From the NCBI RefSeq assembly GCF_019443505.1, contig NZ_CP080377.1, positions 4,278,001 through 4,342,000 of the forward strand: 64,000 nucleotides of DNA, written 5' to 3'. The stretch is from Janthinobacterium sp. PAMC25594. GTDB taxonomy: Bacteria; Pseudomonadota; Gammaproteobacteria; Burkholderiales; Burkholderiaceae_D. Both the position numbers and the translations under genes were made by a program. Under the pieces are notes generated by a model, which did no database searches, was not told where the DNA came from, and saw nothing but the letters and a program-made list of their open reading frames with translations. Of this stretch, positions 17,357 to 27,300 are shown piece after piece (the first letter of the stretch is position 1; each line of letters begins with the position of its first letter).

Positions 17357-18316
17357 TTATTTGCCCGGTGCCGAAAAACCGGGCTCGCCCGGGCCGGGCG
17401 GGATGTCTGGGGCGCCGAACAAGATGCTCTGCGGCTGTTCATTGAGCGTGCTCATGGTGGTTTTCAGGGCGCGCATCGAGGAGCGCGCCTCGCCGCTCAG
17501 CTCGATTACCTGCGGCAAGACTTCCAGCGACACGCCATTCGCCACCGTTTCCACCGAGTTACCGACCCGCTCGACCGTGCCATTGACCTTGTCGAGCACG
17601 CCGCCAGGCGCCTGGATGTCGTTACCGAGCTTTTTCCAGGTGGCCGTCAGGTCCGACACGTTCTTGCTGGCTGTACTGACGGCCGTCAGGGTTTGCCGCG
17701 TTTGTTCCGTCAGTTGCGGCAATTGCGTCAGGGTCGGTTCCAGCTGCTGCGGAATGGCGCCGAAGGCCTTGGCCGCCTTGCCCACTTCATTGAAAGCGCC
17801 CAGCATGGCGGCCTGGTTGTCGGGGCTGAGCAGGTTGTTGACCTTGTTGGTGATCTGCTCGGCCTGGTCGAGGATGCGCTTGCCCCGTTTTTCCAGCTGG
17901 TCCAGCAAGCCGGCGCGCAGGGGAATCATGGAAGGCTTGTCCTTGCTGGTGCCCAGCAGTGTCGAACCCACATGCTCGTCGTCGAGCTGGATGTAGGCGA
18001 TGCCCGTCACGCCCTGGTAGCCGAGGGTGGCAAAGGTGGTATTCGTGACGGGCGTGTCCGGCGCCACGCTGATGTGCACGAGGATTTGCCCCGCCTTTTG
18101 CGTGTCGAAGTCGATGGCGTCGACCTTGCCCACTTCCAGGCCCCGGTAGCGCACGGTCGCCTGCGGGTTGAGGCCCGGCACGGACAGGGTGGTGGCGAGC
18201 AGGTATGGCACCCGTTCCACGCGGTCGCGGTTGAACCAGACGCCGAACAGGACGGCGGCCACCAGCAAGGTGAGTGTAAAAAATCCCGTCATCAGGGCAT
18301 GCGATCTGTTTTCCAT
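17357..18316 (-). CDS. MCE-domain lipid-binding protein (MlaD-like)
   Basis: Substrate-binding component of 319 residues anchored by one membrane helix (residues about 9-26). The single MCE domain (about 35-115) contains VPGLNPQATVRYRGLEVGKV and GYQGVTGIAYIQL. The long C-terminal part is helical with coiled-coil character (DQLEKRGKRILDQAEQITNK) and probably forms the needle or tunnel that spans the periplasm. Its ATG overlaps the ATPase stop (TAATG). This is longer than E. coli MlaD (about 183 residues). Confidence 0.9.
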   Translation of the reverse strand: MENRSHALMTGFFTLTLLVAAVLFGVWFNRDRVERVPYLLATTLSVPGLNPQATVRYRGLEVGKVDAIDFDTQKAGQILVHISVAPDTPVTNTTFATLGYQGVTGIAYIQLDDEHVGSTLLGTSKDKPSMIPLRAGLLDQLEKRGKRILDQAEQITNKVNNLLSPDNQAAMLGAFNEVGKAAKAFGAIPQQLEPTLTQLPQLTEQTRQTLTAVSTASKNVSDLTATWKKLGNDIQAPGGVLDKVNGTVERVGNSVETVANGVSLEVLPQVIELSGEARSSMRALKTTMSTLNEQPQSILFGAPDIPPGPGEPGFSAPGK

Positions 18317-19221
18317 TACTTCTCCGCTTTCTTGTCTGTGCCGGCGTCAGCGCCTGGCTGTGCCGCATTGCTTGCTGCCGCCTGTTTTTCATCGAGGACG
18401 GCCAGCGCGCGCTTGCCGCGGTCGCCAAGGAAAAATTGCTTGATGAACGGGTGGTCCACTTCGATCACCTCGCGCGTGGGGCCGATGGCGATCACGTGTT
18501 TTTCCGCCAGCACGGCGATGCGCGTGGACAGGGCAAACAGGGTGTCGAGGTCATGCGTGACCATCACCACCGTCAAGCCCAGTTCGCGGTGCAGCGACTG
18601 GATCAAAGAGACAAAACTTTCCGACAGATCCGGGTCCAGGCCCGCCGTCGGTTCGTCGAGGAACAGCAGCTTCGGTTCCAGCGCCAGGGCGCGCGCCAAG
18701 GCCACGCGCTTGATCATGCCACCAGACAAGTCCGACGGCATTTTCAGCGCATGTTCCGGGCCCAGGCCCACCATGTTCATCTTCAATAATACCGCGTCGT
18801 GCACCAGCGCCTCGGGCAGCACGCGCAATTCGCGCATCGGTTGCGCCACGTTGTCGAACACGGTCAGGGCCGAATACAGGGCGCCTTGCTGGAACAGCAT
18901 GCCCCAATGGTTGCGCAATTGCTGCAACTGGTCGGAACTTGCCTTGTTGATATCTTCGCCAAAGACTTTGACGCAACCCCGCGCCGGATGTTCCAGGCCC
19001 AGCATCTGGCGCAGCAGCACCGTCTTGCCCGTGCCGGAGCCGCCCACGATGGACAGGATTTCGCCCCGTTCGATTTCCAGGTTCAAGTCCTGGTGCACGA
19101 CGGTGCGGCCGAACTTGGTCCACAGGTTGGTGATTTCCACCACGGGCGCGTTGCCATGCAGGTTGAACTGGCCGTCCTGGCCCTCGCTCGCCTTGCAGGC
19201 GATATCGGTGTCGTTCGCCAT
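18316..19221 (-). CDS. ABC transporter ATPase of the MCE system (MlaF-like)
   Basis: Cytoplasmic ATPase, 301 residues. Walker A is GGSGTGKT, the Q-loop lies in GMLFQQGALYSALTVFDNV (a hallmark of MlaF-type ATPases), the signature is LSGGMIKR, Walker B is LLFLDEPTAGLDP and the H-loop is VTHDL. An extra N-terminal approximately 25 residues and an Ala/Lys-rich C-terminal tail flank the core. Start ATG overlaps the permease stop (TGATG), so permease, ATPase and MCE protein are translationally coupled. Confidence 0.93.
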   Translation of the reverse strand: MANDTDIACKASEGQDGQFNLHGNAPVVEITNLWTKFGRTVVHQDLNLEIERGEILSIVGGSGTGKTVLLRQMLGLEHPARGCVKVFGEDINKASSDQLQQLRNHWGMLFQQGALYSALTVFDNVAQPMRELRVLPEALVHDAVLLKMNMVGLGPEHALKMPSDLSGGMIKRVALARALALEPKLLFLDEPTAGLDPDLSESFVSLIQSLHRELGLTVVMVTHDLDTLFALSTRIAVLAEKHVIAIGPTREVIEVDHPFIKQFFLGDRGKRALAVLDEKQAAASNAAQPGADAGTDKKAEK

Positions 19222-20354
19222 CAGTAGCCCACTCCATTGAAGACGATGGCGAATACGGCGTCGGCCAGGATCACCACGGTGATGGCCGTGACGACGGCGG
19301 TGGTGGTGCCGTGCCCGAGGCTTTCCGTGTTGGCCTTGATGCGCAGGCCGAAGTGGCAGGAGACGAGGGCGATCAGCATGCCGAAAATCACGCCCTTGCC
19401 CAGGCCGATCATGTAGTTGGCCAGTGGTACGGCGTCCGGCAGCTTCTGGATGAAGTAGCGCGCCGACAGATTCAGTTCCACCTTGGCCGCCACCATGCCG
19501 CCGATCAGCGCGGCCGTATCCGTCCAGATGACGAGCAGGGGCATGGAAATGGCCAGGGCCAGCACTTTCGGCATGATCAGGCGGAAACCGTGCGAAATGC
19601 CCATCACCAGCATGGCATCGAGCTCTTCTGTGACGCGCATGACGCCCAACTGGGCCGTGATGGACGAGCCGGAGCGGCCGGCCACCAGGATGGCCGCCAG
19701 GAGCGGCCCCAGTTCGCGGATGACGCTCATGCCCAGCAGGTTGACCAGGTAGATGTCGCCGCCAAAGGCGCGCAGTTGCTGCGCGGAAAGGTAAGACAGC
19801 ACGACGCCGATCAGAAAGCCGACCAGGGCCGTGATGCCCAGCGCCTGGAAGCCCGCATGGAAGATATTGGCGGAAATCTCACGCCATGGTCCGCGCATCG
19901 GGTGGCGCGCGAAGCGGCCGATATCCTGCGTCACCTGGCCGACCAGAGCAATAAAGCCCTTCAAATGTTCGAAAAACAGCAGGATGGTCATGCCCAGCTT
20001 CATCACGGGCGTGAGGCGGTTGGCGCGCGAGGGAGGCGTTTGCAGGGGGCCCGTCTCTTCGATGCGCCGGAAAAACTCTTCCTGCGATGGCGCCAGGGTC
20101 AGCTGCGCGGGGCGCTGCTTGCCCCAGGCATTCCAGAACAGCTGGGCGCCGATATGGTCCATGCTGTCGATGGCCGACAGGTCCCATTGCGCATTCGCAT
20201 CGCCCTGCAAGGGCTTGAGCTGGGCGTCGATGGCCTTGATGGCATTGTCATGCGCCAGCGCGTGCACCTGCCAGGTGCCGCTGGCAGTGACAAGGGCTCC
20301 CTGTTGGGAGCTGGTCTGGGAGAGGGTCAGTTTCGGCGATTGTACAGTCGGCAT
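19221..20354 (-). CDS. MCE-system permease with N-terminal STAS-like domain (MlaE-like)
   Basis: Inner-membrane permease of 377 residues. The C-terminal approximately 260 residues are MlaE: an amphipathic first helix (FFEHLKGFIALVGQVTQDIG), then five membrane segments with GLIGVVLSY-like and VARELGPLL-like motifs (here IRELGPLLAAILVAGRSGSS). The N-terminal approximately 110 residues resemble a STAS domain (SAIDSMDHIGAQLFWNAW), the fold of the separate MlaB subunit in E. coli. No mlaB or mlaC gene lies nearby, so MlaB appears fused here. First gene of the operon; the radical SAM gene ends 57 bases upstream. Confidence 0.9.
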   Translation of the reverse strand: MPTVQSPKLTLSQTSSQQGALVTASGTWQVHALAHDNAIKAIDAQLKPLQGDANAQWDLSAIDSMDHIGAQLFWNAWGKQRPAQLTLAPSQEEFFRRIEETGPLQTPPSRANRLTPVMKLGMTILLFFEHLKGFIALVGQVTQDIGRFARHPMRGPWREISANIFHAGFQALGITALVGFLIGVVLSYLSAQQLRAFGGDIYLVNLLGMSVIRELGPLLAAILVAGRSGSSITAQLGVMRVTEELDAMLVMGISHGFRLIMPKVLALAISMPLLVIWTDTAALIGGMVAAKVELNLSARYFIQKLPDAVPLANYMIGLGKGVIFGMLIALVSCHFGLRIKANTESLGHGTTTAVVTAITVVILADAVFAIVFNGVGY

Positions 20355-20411
20355 CTTGCCAGTTTAAGGGAGAATGGCGCAGACCGCCACCGATGTTCAA
20401 TCGTCACGCTT

Positions 20412-21920
20412 TCAGGAGGCCAGATGGCGCGCCTGTCGCTGCGGTATTGCCGCCTCCAGGTGCGCCTTCGGCTGGTCGCTGGTTTTGGCGTGGTTTGCCG
20501 CCTGCGCGCCGCCCGCATAGTCGCTGGCAACGAGGGCATTGGCCTCAAGCGCGCTCATGCCGCGCGTCTGCAGCCATTGTGCCACCAGCTTGGCCAGGCG
20601 CTCCATGGCGATGCGGTGGGTGGCGTCCGTATGGGCATACAGCCAGTTCGAAAAGTCCATGAAGTTTTCAAACGGCGACTCGCCCAGCATCCATTGCACC
20701 GTATTGGCGAAGCGGCCCGAGTTGGCGACCAGGTCCCAGTAGCGGGCGAAGCGCACCAGGCGCTGCATGCTCATGAAATCGAGCTGTTTGTTCGCCAGGA
20801 TGGTGTACGGCGGGTGCGGGTCGAACACCATGCCATAGTTTTCCGTGTGGCGGATGATGGGCGTGCCGCGCAGCCGCTTTAATATGCCGAACTGGATTTC
20901 ATGCGGTTTCAAGGCCACCAGCTTGTTGAAGCCGGCCGCGAAGCTCGCTTCATCCTCGCCCGGCAAGCCGGCGATCAAGTCCACGTGCAGGTGGGCGTTC
21001 GATTCTTCGCACAGCCAGCGGATGTTGTCGGCCGCCTTTTGATTGTCCTGCTTGCGGCTGACCAGCGCTTGCACGTCCGGATTGAAGCTCTGGATGCCGA
21101 TCTCGAACTGCAGCGCGCCGGGCGGGAACTTGCTGATGCCTTCTTTCAAGGCGTCGGGCAAGTGGTCGGGCACCAGCTCGAAGTGGGCGTAGATGGGATC
21201 GTCCGGGTTGGCTTCGATCTTGTCCAGAAAGAACTGCATGATCTTCAAACTGGTCTTGATGTTCAGATTAAACGTGCGGTCGACGAACTTGAACAGGCGC
21301 GCGCCACGCGCATGCAAGGACTCCATCTCGGCCAGGAAGTTCTCCAGGGCGAAGGGCCAGGCCGTCTTGTCCAGCGCCGACAGGCAGAATTCGCACTTGA
21401 ACGGGCAGCCGCGCGACGCTTCCACGTAAATCGTGCGGTGGCGGATATCGTCGTCTGTATACAAGGAGTAGGGCAGTTGCAGTTCCGCCAGCGGCGCTTG
21501 CACGCCGGCATGGATCTTCATCAGCGGTTTCGGCCCGTTGAGGATCTCGCCGCACAGCTTGGGGAAGGTGACGTCGCCCCAGCCCGTGATCAGGTAGTCG
21601 GCCAGCTTGACGATCTCTTGCTCGCCCGCCTCATGCGACACTTCCGGCCCGCCCAGCACGATGATGACCTCGGGCGCCACGCGCTTGAGCATGGCCACCA
21701 GTTTCGTCGTTTCCTCGACGTTCCATATGTATACGCCGAAACCGATGATGCGCGGCTTGTTGACGAGGATGCGCTCGACCAGTTCCGTGGTCTTGGTGCC
21801 AATGACGAATTCCTGCAACCGCGTCTGCGCTTGCAACGGCCCCATATTGGCCAGCAGATAGCGCAATCCCAGCGAGGCGTGGGTGTAGCGGGCGTTCAGG
21901 GTGGAGAGCAGGATGGTCAT
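20412..21920 (-). CDS. B12-binding-domain radical SAM protein
   Basis: Enzyme of 502 residues with an N-terminal cobalamin-binding Rossmann domain (residues 1-130, GGPEVSHE and an open IIGFGVYIWN core) and a radical SAM domain with the [4Fe-4S] motif CPFKCEFC (from about residue 175). The C-terminal region matches the DUF4080 type often attached to this class. Members carry out methylations or rearrangements; the substrate is not known. It is divergent from the macroglobulin operon; the 134-base gap between them holds a dyad and two TTGTCAAT repeats. Confidence 0.88.
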   Translation of the reverse strand: MTILLSTLNARYTHASLGLRYLLANMGPLQAQTRLQEFVIGTKTTELVERILVNKPRIIGFGVYIWNVEETTKLVAMLKRVAPEVIIVLGGPEVSHEAGEQEIVKLADYLITGWGDVTFPKLCGEILNGPKPLMKIHAGVQAPLAELQLPYSLYTDDDIRHRTIYVEASRGCPFKCEFCLSALDKTAWPFALENFLAEMESLHARGARLFKFVDRTFNLNIKTSLKIMQFFLDKIEANPDDPIYAHFELVPDHLPDALKEGISKFPPGALQFEIGIQSFNPDVQALVSRKQDNQKAADNIRWLCEESNAHLHVDLIAGLPGEDEASFAAGFNKLVALKPHEIQFGILKRLRGTPIIRHTENYGMVFDPHPPYTILANKQLDFMSMQRLVRFARYWDLVANSGRFANTVQWMLGESPFENFMDFSNWLYAHTDATHRIAMERLAKLVAQWLQTRGMSALEANALVASDYAGGAQAANHAKTSDQPKAHLEAAIPQRQARHLAS

Positions 21921-21982
21921 GGGAGCGATGGAAACGGCGAAACCGCTATTTTACGCTGTCGCGTCAGCTGTGCGCTGCGGCC

Positions 21983-22027
21983 ACAAATGCCATGTTACCA
22001 TTTGTCAATAATTACTAACTTGTCAAT
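21983..22027. promoter_or_regulatory. Divergent control region: dyad and direct repeats
   Basis: Between the radical SAM gene and the macroglobulin operon lie an inverted repeat ACAAATG (21983-21989) / CATTTGT (21999-22005) and two copies of TTGTCAAT (22002-22009 and 22020-22027) spaced by 18 bases. Either could be an operator or part of a -35 region. No regulator gene is adjacent. Confidence 0.35.
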
Positions 22028-22054
22028 GCTACGGCTGGTAAAAAGGGATACAAG

Positions 22055-23662
22055 GTGCTGGCGAAAAAAGTACTCAATAAGAAAGTCCTGGTCGGGGTGC
22101 TGGCCGGGGTGGCGCTGGTGGCGGCCGCGCTGGTCGCTTACCGGGTCTTCGGCTGGGGCATGCTGGGGCCGGTTAACGGCCTGAAGCTCGATTTGTCGCG
22201 GCCCGATGCGCTGATCCGCACGAAAAGCCTGTCGGCCTTGCCACGCGACCTGTTGACGGTGCCGCTGGCGCGCGACGTGCTGCGCGAGGATTTCCTGTTC
22301 TATTACGAGCAGAGCGAAGACCGGCTGGGCCTCAAGGGCAGCCTGCGCCGCATCGCCTACGAACATGAACTGGGCTGGGGCGACCAGCTGCTGCGCATGG
22401 TGCTGGACCAGCCGGCGGAAGTGGCCTTGTGGCGCGACGCCGACGGCTCGCTCAAGCATTTCGCCATCGCCGTGTCGCGCAGCCAGTTGACGCGCCTGCT
22501 GGAAGAAGCGGGCAAGATCGCCTTGAAGGATACGCAAATGCGCGTGGCCGGCAGCTTGCGCGTCGATGGCGGCCAGGTGCCCGTGTATGCGCTCAATTAT
22601 GCCTGGCAGCGCACCTTGCTGTTTGCCGCGCACGGCCAGCGCCTGGTCATCCTGTCCCATCCCGGCATGCTGTATGGCGGCGGCGACGGCAAGCATGGCG
22701 ATGGCACGGCCGAGAAAACGGTGGCCAGCCTGCTGGCGCCGGAGCCGGCGAAACAAAACGTCTTTCATGCGCAATTCCATCTCGATCCAGCCGCGCCCGA
22801 GGGGCACAGCATCGCCGTCAAGGCGGACTTCCTGTCGTTCGGCTACCAGCCCTTCTTTGGCGCGCTCGAAGCGCTGCGTTTCGATTTTCAACAGGGCGCC
22901 TGGCAATCGAAGGTGCTGCTCAATGCCGATAAACTGAAAAACGGTGCCTATGACAGCAGCGCCCTGTGGCCCGTGCTGCCGCATAACCCGAGCGCCTGCT
23001 TCAGCGTGCCGGTGGACTGGGCCGCGCTGCAGCCCGTGCTCAAGCGCCTGGGCGACAAGGCATCCGCACCGGTGGTGTCGCTGGCCGGGCACTTGCAAGG
23101 CCCCGCCGCCGCGTGCTGGTACGGCACTTCGCGGCTGCATACGCCGGTTTTTGTGGCCACGCGCAGTGCGCAGGCTGGCGACGACGCTGTATATGGCAGC
23201 CTGTTCGAGGCGGCCATCGGCGGCAAGGACCCCGTGCGCAAGACCACCGGCAAGGATGGCGCCATTCGCTGGGAACGCAGCGTCGCCACGGCCCTCGGCC
23301 AGTCCACGCCGGCCCTGGCCGTGGCCGGCAATACCGTTGTCTTCTCGGCCGACGGCAAGCTGGTGGACCAGGTGCTTGCCGTGCGCCGCAAGCAGGCGCC
23401 GGCGGCCAGCGATTTGCTGCCCGATGGCGCGCGCACCATCGGCCTGATCGCGCCGGCCTCGCTGGCCCGGCTGATCCAGCTGGAAGCCTTCGATACCCTG
23501 CCGGCCAATAACGAACCGGTCTTGCGCGCAGCCGCCAACGAGCACCTGGTGCCGCGCCTGGACGCCTTGAAAAAATATCCGCCGCTGCGCATGGTGCTCA
23601 AGCGGCAGCCAGCCAGCGGCACGTCGTGGGAAACGCTGGAATGGCAGGAGACGGTGCGATGA
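22055..23662 (+). CDS. yfaA: DUF2138 family protein (YfaA-like), macroglobulin operon gene 1
   Basis: Protein of 535 residues with an N-terminal membrane anchor (residues about 10-30, [20 protein letters not shown]) and a large periplasmic part with no known catalytic motif. It matches the DUF2138/YfaA family by its position and by segments such as [20 protein letters not shown] and [21 protein letters not shown] use the GTG at 22055, preceded by AAAGGGA at a suitable distance. The stop overlaps the next ATG (ATGA). In P. aeruginosa, equivalent operon products (Mag proteins) form an inner-membrane complex with the macroglobulin; a scaffold role here is inference. Confidence 0.8.
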   Translation: MLAKKVLNKKVLVGVLAGVALVAAALVAYRVFGWGMLGPVNGLKLDLSRPDALIRTKSLSALPRDLLTVPLARDVLREDFLFYYEQSEDRLGLKGSLRRIAYEHELGWGDQLLRMVLDQPAEVALWRDADGSLKHFAIAVSRSQLTRLLEEAGKIALKDTQMRVAGSLRVDGGQVPVYALNYAWQRTLLFAAHGQRLVILSHPGMLYGGGDGKHGDGTAEKTVASLLAPEPAKQNVFHAQFHLDPAAPEGHSIAVKADFLSFGYQPFFGALEALRFDFQQGAWQSKVLLNADKLKNGAYDSSALWPVLPHNPSACFSVPVDWAALQPVLKRLGDKASAPVVSLAGHLQGPAAACWYGTSRLHTPVFVATRSAQAGDDAVYGSLFEAAIGGKDPVRKTTGKDGAIRWERSVATALGQSTPALAVAGNTVVFSADGKLVDQVLAVRRKQAPAASDLLPDGARTIGLIAPASLARLIQLEAFDTLPANNEPVLRAAANEHLVPRLDALKKYPPLRMVLKRQPASGTSWETLEWQETVR

Positions 23663-24324
23663 CGGTGTCGCATGGGCGGCGCGCTGCGCTGGCGGTGTGT
23701 GTCGCCGCTGTTGCCTCACCCAAGGCCTGGGCCCTGCGCGCGGCCGCCGAGCCGCAAGTGCTGCTGTCGCAAGCCCAGAGCCGCGCCTTCCAGGCCTGGA
23801 TGCTGCGCATCGTCAACGCGCAGATCGAACGGGGCCCGTCGCCGCGCTGGACGCATCGCGATTGCGCCGGCCTGGTGCGCTTTGCCGTCAACGAAGCGCT
23901 CACCGTGCATGACGCGAAGTGGCTGCATGCGAATGGCATCGCCAGCGACCGGCGATTGCCGCCCGAGCTTGAACTGAGCGCGGACCAGGCGGCCTTGCGC
24001 AACCGCTGGGTGCAAACTGGCGGCAGCATCGGCCACTTCGTCACGGCGCTGGCGCTGGTGCAGCACAACAGCCGCTTCGTCGCCCGCGAAATCAGCCAGG
24101 CGCTGCCCGGCGACCTGCTGTTTTTCGACCAGGGCGACGAACAGCATCTGATGGTCTGGATGGGGGCGCGCATCGCCTACCACACCGGCACCGTCACCCC
24201 CGACGACAATGGTCTGCGGACCGTCGATATCAAAGAACTCACGAGCTGGAAGGACACGCGGTGGCAACCTGTGGTCAACAATCCCAATTTCGCCGGGGTG
24301 TTCCGGCTGGCGTTTTTATCATGA
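23659..24324 (+). CDS. yfaT: DUF1175 family protein (YfaT-like), NlpC/P60-like signature
   Basis: Exported protein of 221 residues with an N-terminal signal (residues 7-26). It contains [15 protein letters not shown] with Cys69 and [20 protein letters not shown] with His163. This Cys-Gly-Leu-Val ... Gly-Asp-Leu-Phe-Phe ... His pattern is the hallmark of NlpC/P60 and related papain-like peptidases that cut or bind peptidoglycan stem peptides. That reading is mine; DUF1175 has no assigned function that I know. The gene overlaps its neighbours on both sides by 4 bases. AGGAGACG precedes the chosen ATG; an upstream frame from 23626 lies inside the DUF2138 gene. Confidence 0.8.
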   Translation: MTVSHGRRAALAVCVAAVASPKAWALRAAAEPQVLLSQAQSRAFQAWMLRIVNAQIERGPSPRWTHRDCAGLVRFAVNEALTVHDAKWLHANGIASDRRLPPELELSADQAALRNRWVQTGGSIGHFVTALALVQHNSRFVAREISQALPGDLLFFDQGDEQHLMVWMGARIAYHTGTVTPDDNGLRTVDIKELTSWKDTRWQPVVNNPNFAGVFRLAFLS

Positions 24325-27300
24325 AGCCGATTTTTCTCATGAAGCTGCTCTTTGCCGGCCTGCTGGCGTTGCTGCTCATTGGCGGCGCCTCGGCGCAGCA
24401 GCGCGAACCGAGCAACTACAGCACCTTCAAGGGCGAACCCTTCTTCCTGCTGTCGGACGCCAGCTACGGCAGTCTTGACGAAGCGCGCGTGCGCCTGGAA
24501 GTGCCGGGCCGCGACATGGGACGCATGAACCTGGAAGCGTATTCGGGCGCCGACATCGTCGTCTACCGCGTGCCCGAACCGATGGAATTCCTGAAAAAGC
24601 AGCGCAATCTGCACCGCATCCAGGTCGAGGGCAATTATCAGGGCGAGGGCCTGGCCAACACCTTGAGCTTTCTGTGGGATAGCTGGTGGAAGCAGTCGCG
24701 CCTGGCCTGGCGCAAGCTGTTTTCCGGCGAGGCGCGCCGCGCGGTTACGAAAGAACAGCCGCAACTGGCGACGAACGATGCGATCCGCAAGCCGACCGTG
24801 TTCGCCAACCATCCGCAGTACAAACCGATCAAGGGCATGGAACTGGTCGACAGCTTCCGCTATCCGATCTGGCAGGCCAAGGCCATCGCGCCGCCGAAAG
24901 GCGTCAAGCTCGATGGATCGAGCAGCGACTTCATCGTCGCCGGCGCCGGCAATGTGATGATCCCGCTGGGCAAACGCAAGCCGGGCTTGTACCTGGTCGA
25001 AGCGATCATCGGTGAGCACCGCGCCACCACCCTGGTGTTCGTGTCGGATACGGTGGCGGTGACCAAGGTATCGTCAGGCCAGATGCTGGTCTGGACGGCG
25101 CGGCGCGACAACAGCGCCGCCGTGGCCGGCGCCAGCGTGGCGTGGACCGACGGCACCGGCGTGCTGCAGTCGGCTGTGACTGGCGCTGACGGCGTCGCCT
25201 CGCTCGAACGCGGCAGCCCCGAACACACGTATGTGCTGGGCCAGGACCGCGCCGGCGGCGTGTTCGTGTCCGAGAATTTTTACTATGACAGTGAAATCTA
25301 TAACACCAAGATTTATGCCGTGACCGACCGGCCTCTGTACCGGCCCGGCGATGAAGTCAACGTCAAGTTCCTGGGCCGCGAATTTACCTCCGCGCGCAAC
25401 TCGCAGGCAGCAAGCGCAGCACCGGTCAGCCTGACCGTGCTCAATCCGAACGGCACGCCGCTCTTGACGCAAACGCTGCAGCTGTCCGGTGACACGGGCG
25501 CCGACACGCGCTTCCGCCTGCCCACGGAAGCCACCGCCGGCGGCTATGAACTGCGCTTCAATTACAAGGATGGCGCGTATGGCGCGGCCTTCCGCGTGGC
25601 CGAATACGTCAAGCCGCACTTTGAAATCAACGTCCAGCCAGCGAAGCCGGAATTCAAGACGGGCGAGGCGGTCAAGGGCAGCATCGCGCTGCGCTACCCC
25701 GATGGCAAACCCGTGAAAAATGCGAAGATGACCTTGTCGCTGCGCGGCCAGCAAAACACCATGGTCGAGGGCGAGCTGCGTTACAGCGGCCTGTTCCCGG
25801 TGGCCCTGAAGACCGAGGAAGTGACGAGCGACGGCAGCGGCAATGTGGACTTCACCTTGCCGCCTGCCGCCGATCCCTCGCGCTACATCTTGACCGTGCT
25901 GGCGACCGATGGCGCGGCCTACCGCGTCAAGGCGACGCGCGAGCTGATGATAGAACGCTCGAGCAGCAGCTACCAGTTGAAGGCCACGCGCCAGTTTTCC
26001 GATCCGGGACAAAACGTGCATTTCGACTTGCTGGCCGACGGCCAGGGTGCGGCCAAGCCCGTGCGCTGGGAGATGGTGCAGCTGGAAAAACAGAGCAAGA
26101 CCGAGGGCGCGTTCGATCCCAGCGCCAAGGGCTGGGACGTGACTTTCCCTGCATCGGGTTCGTATCAGCTGGCGCTGCGCGATGAACGCGGCAACCTGCT
26201 GGCCGCCGCCAGCCACTGGGTGTCGGGTGACGGCGTGCAAACGACGCCGGGCAGCATCGAGATCGTGCTGGACCGCGCCCGCTATCGCCCGGGCGACACG
26301 GCCGAGGCGCTGATCACCTTTTCCGACAAGGTCGACCAGGCGCTGTTGACGCTCGAGCGCGACAAGGTGGAACACCATGGCCTGATGGCCGGTGCCGCTG
26401 ACTGGTACCAGGCGCAGCGCGTGGCGCCGCGGCAGTGGAGAGTGCGCATCCCGGTAAAAGAAGAGCATGGCCCGAACATGACGTTCTCGGTGGCGTACAC
26501 GCGCAATGGCGACTTCGTCTTCGAGAACGCCGGCCTGCAAGTGATCGAGCCGCGCATCGCGCTGCAATTCAAGAGCGACAAGGAAGTCTACCAGCCGGGC
26601 GAGAAGGTCACGCTGGACGTCAAGGCGACGTTGGACGGCAAGCCCCTGAGCACCCTGCTGGCGCTGGGCGTGGTCGATGAAATGATCTATGTGCTGCAGC
26701 CGGAAATCGCGCCCGAGATCGGCGACTTCTTCTATCACCCGCGCCGCAACAACGTGCGCACGACGGCCAGCCTGTCCTTCATCAGCTACGACATGGCGCA
26801 GGGGCGCACTGCCGGTGCGCCCGCGCGCCACAACTACAACGAGCGCGGCGTCAAGGTGCTCGAACGTCCGCGCCGCGACAATATCGATACCGCCTACTGG
26901 GCGCCATCGCTGAAGACCGATGTGAATGGCAACGCACGCGTGAGCTTCACCATGCCCGACGCGCTGACCCGCTGGAGGATCACGGGCCGCGCGATGGATG
27001 AGCAAGGGCGTGTGGGCCAGCGCACCGCCTATCTGCGGTCGGACAAGAATTACTATGCCAAGTGGACGGCGCCCGACTGGATGCGTGCCGGCGATGCGCC
27101 GCGCGCTTCGGTGGCCGTGTTCAACCAGACGGGCAAGGAGCAGGCGCTCGACGTCGTCCTCTCGGGCGGGGCGCAGCTGAAGACGGAAAAACTCTCGGCC
27201 AAGCCGGGCGTCAACTACGTCGAATTTCCGCTCGCTGCAGGCAGCGGGCCGCTGCGCCTGGAGCTGAAACAAAATGGCAAGCTGGTCGACGCGTTAGAGG

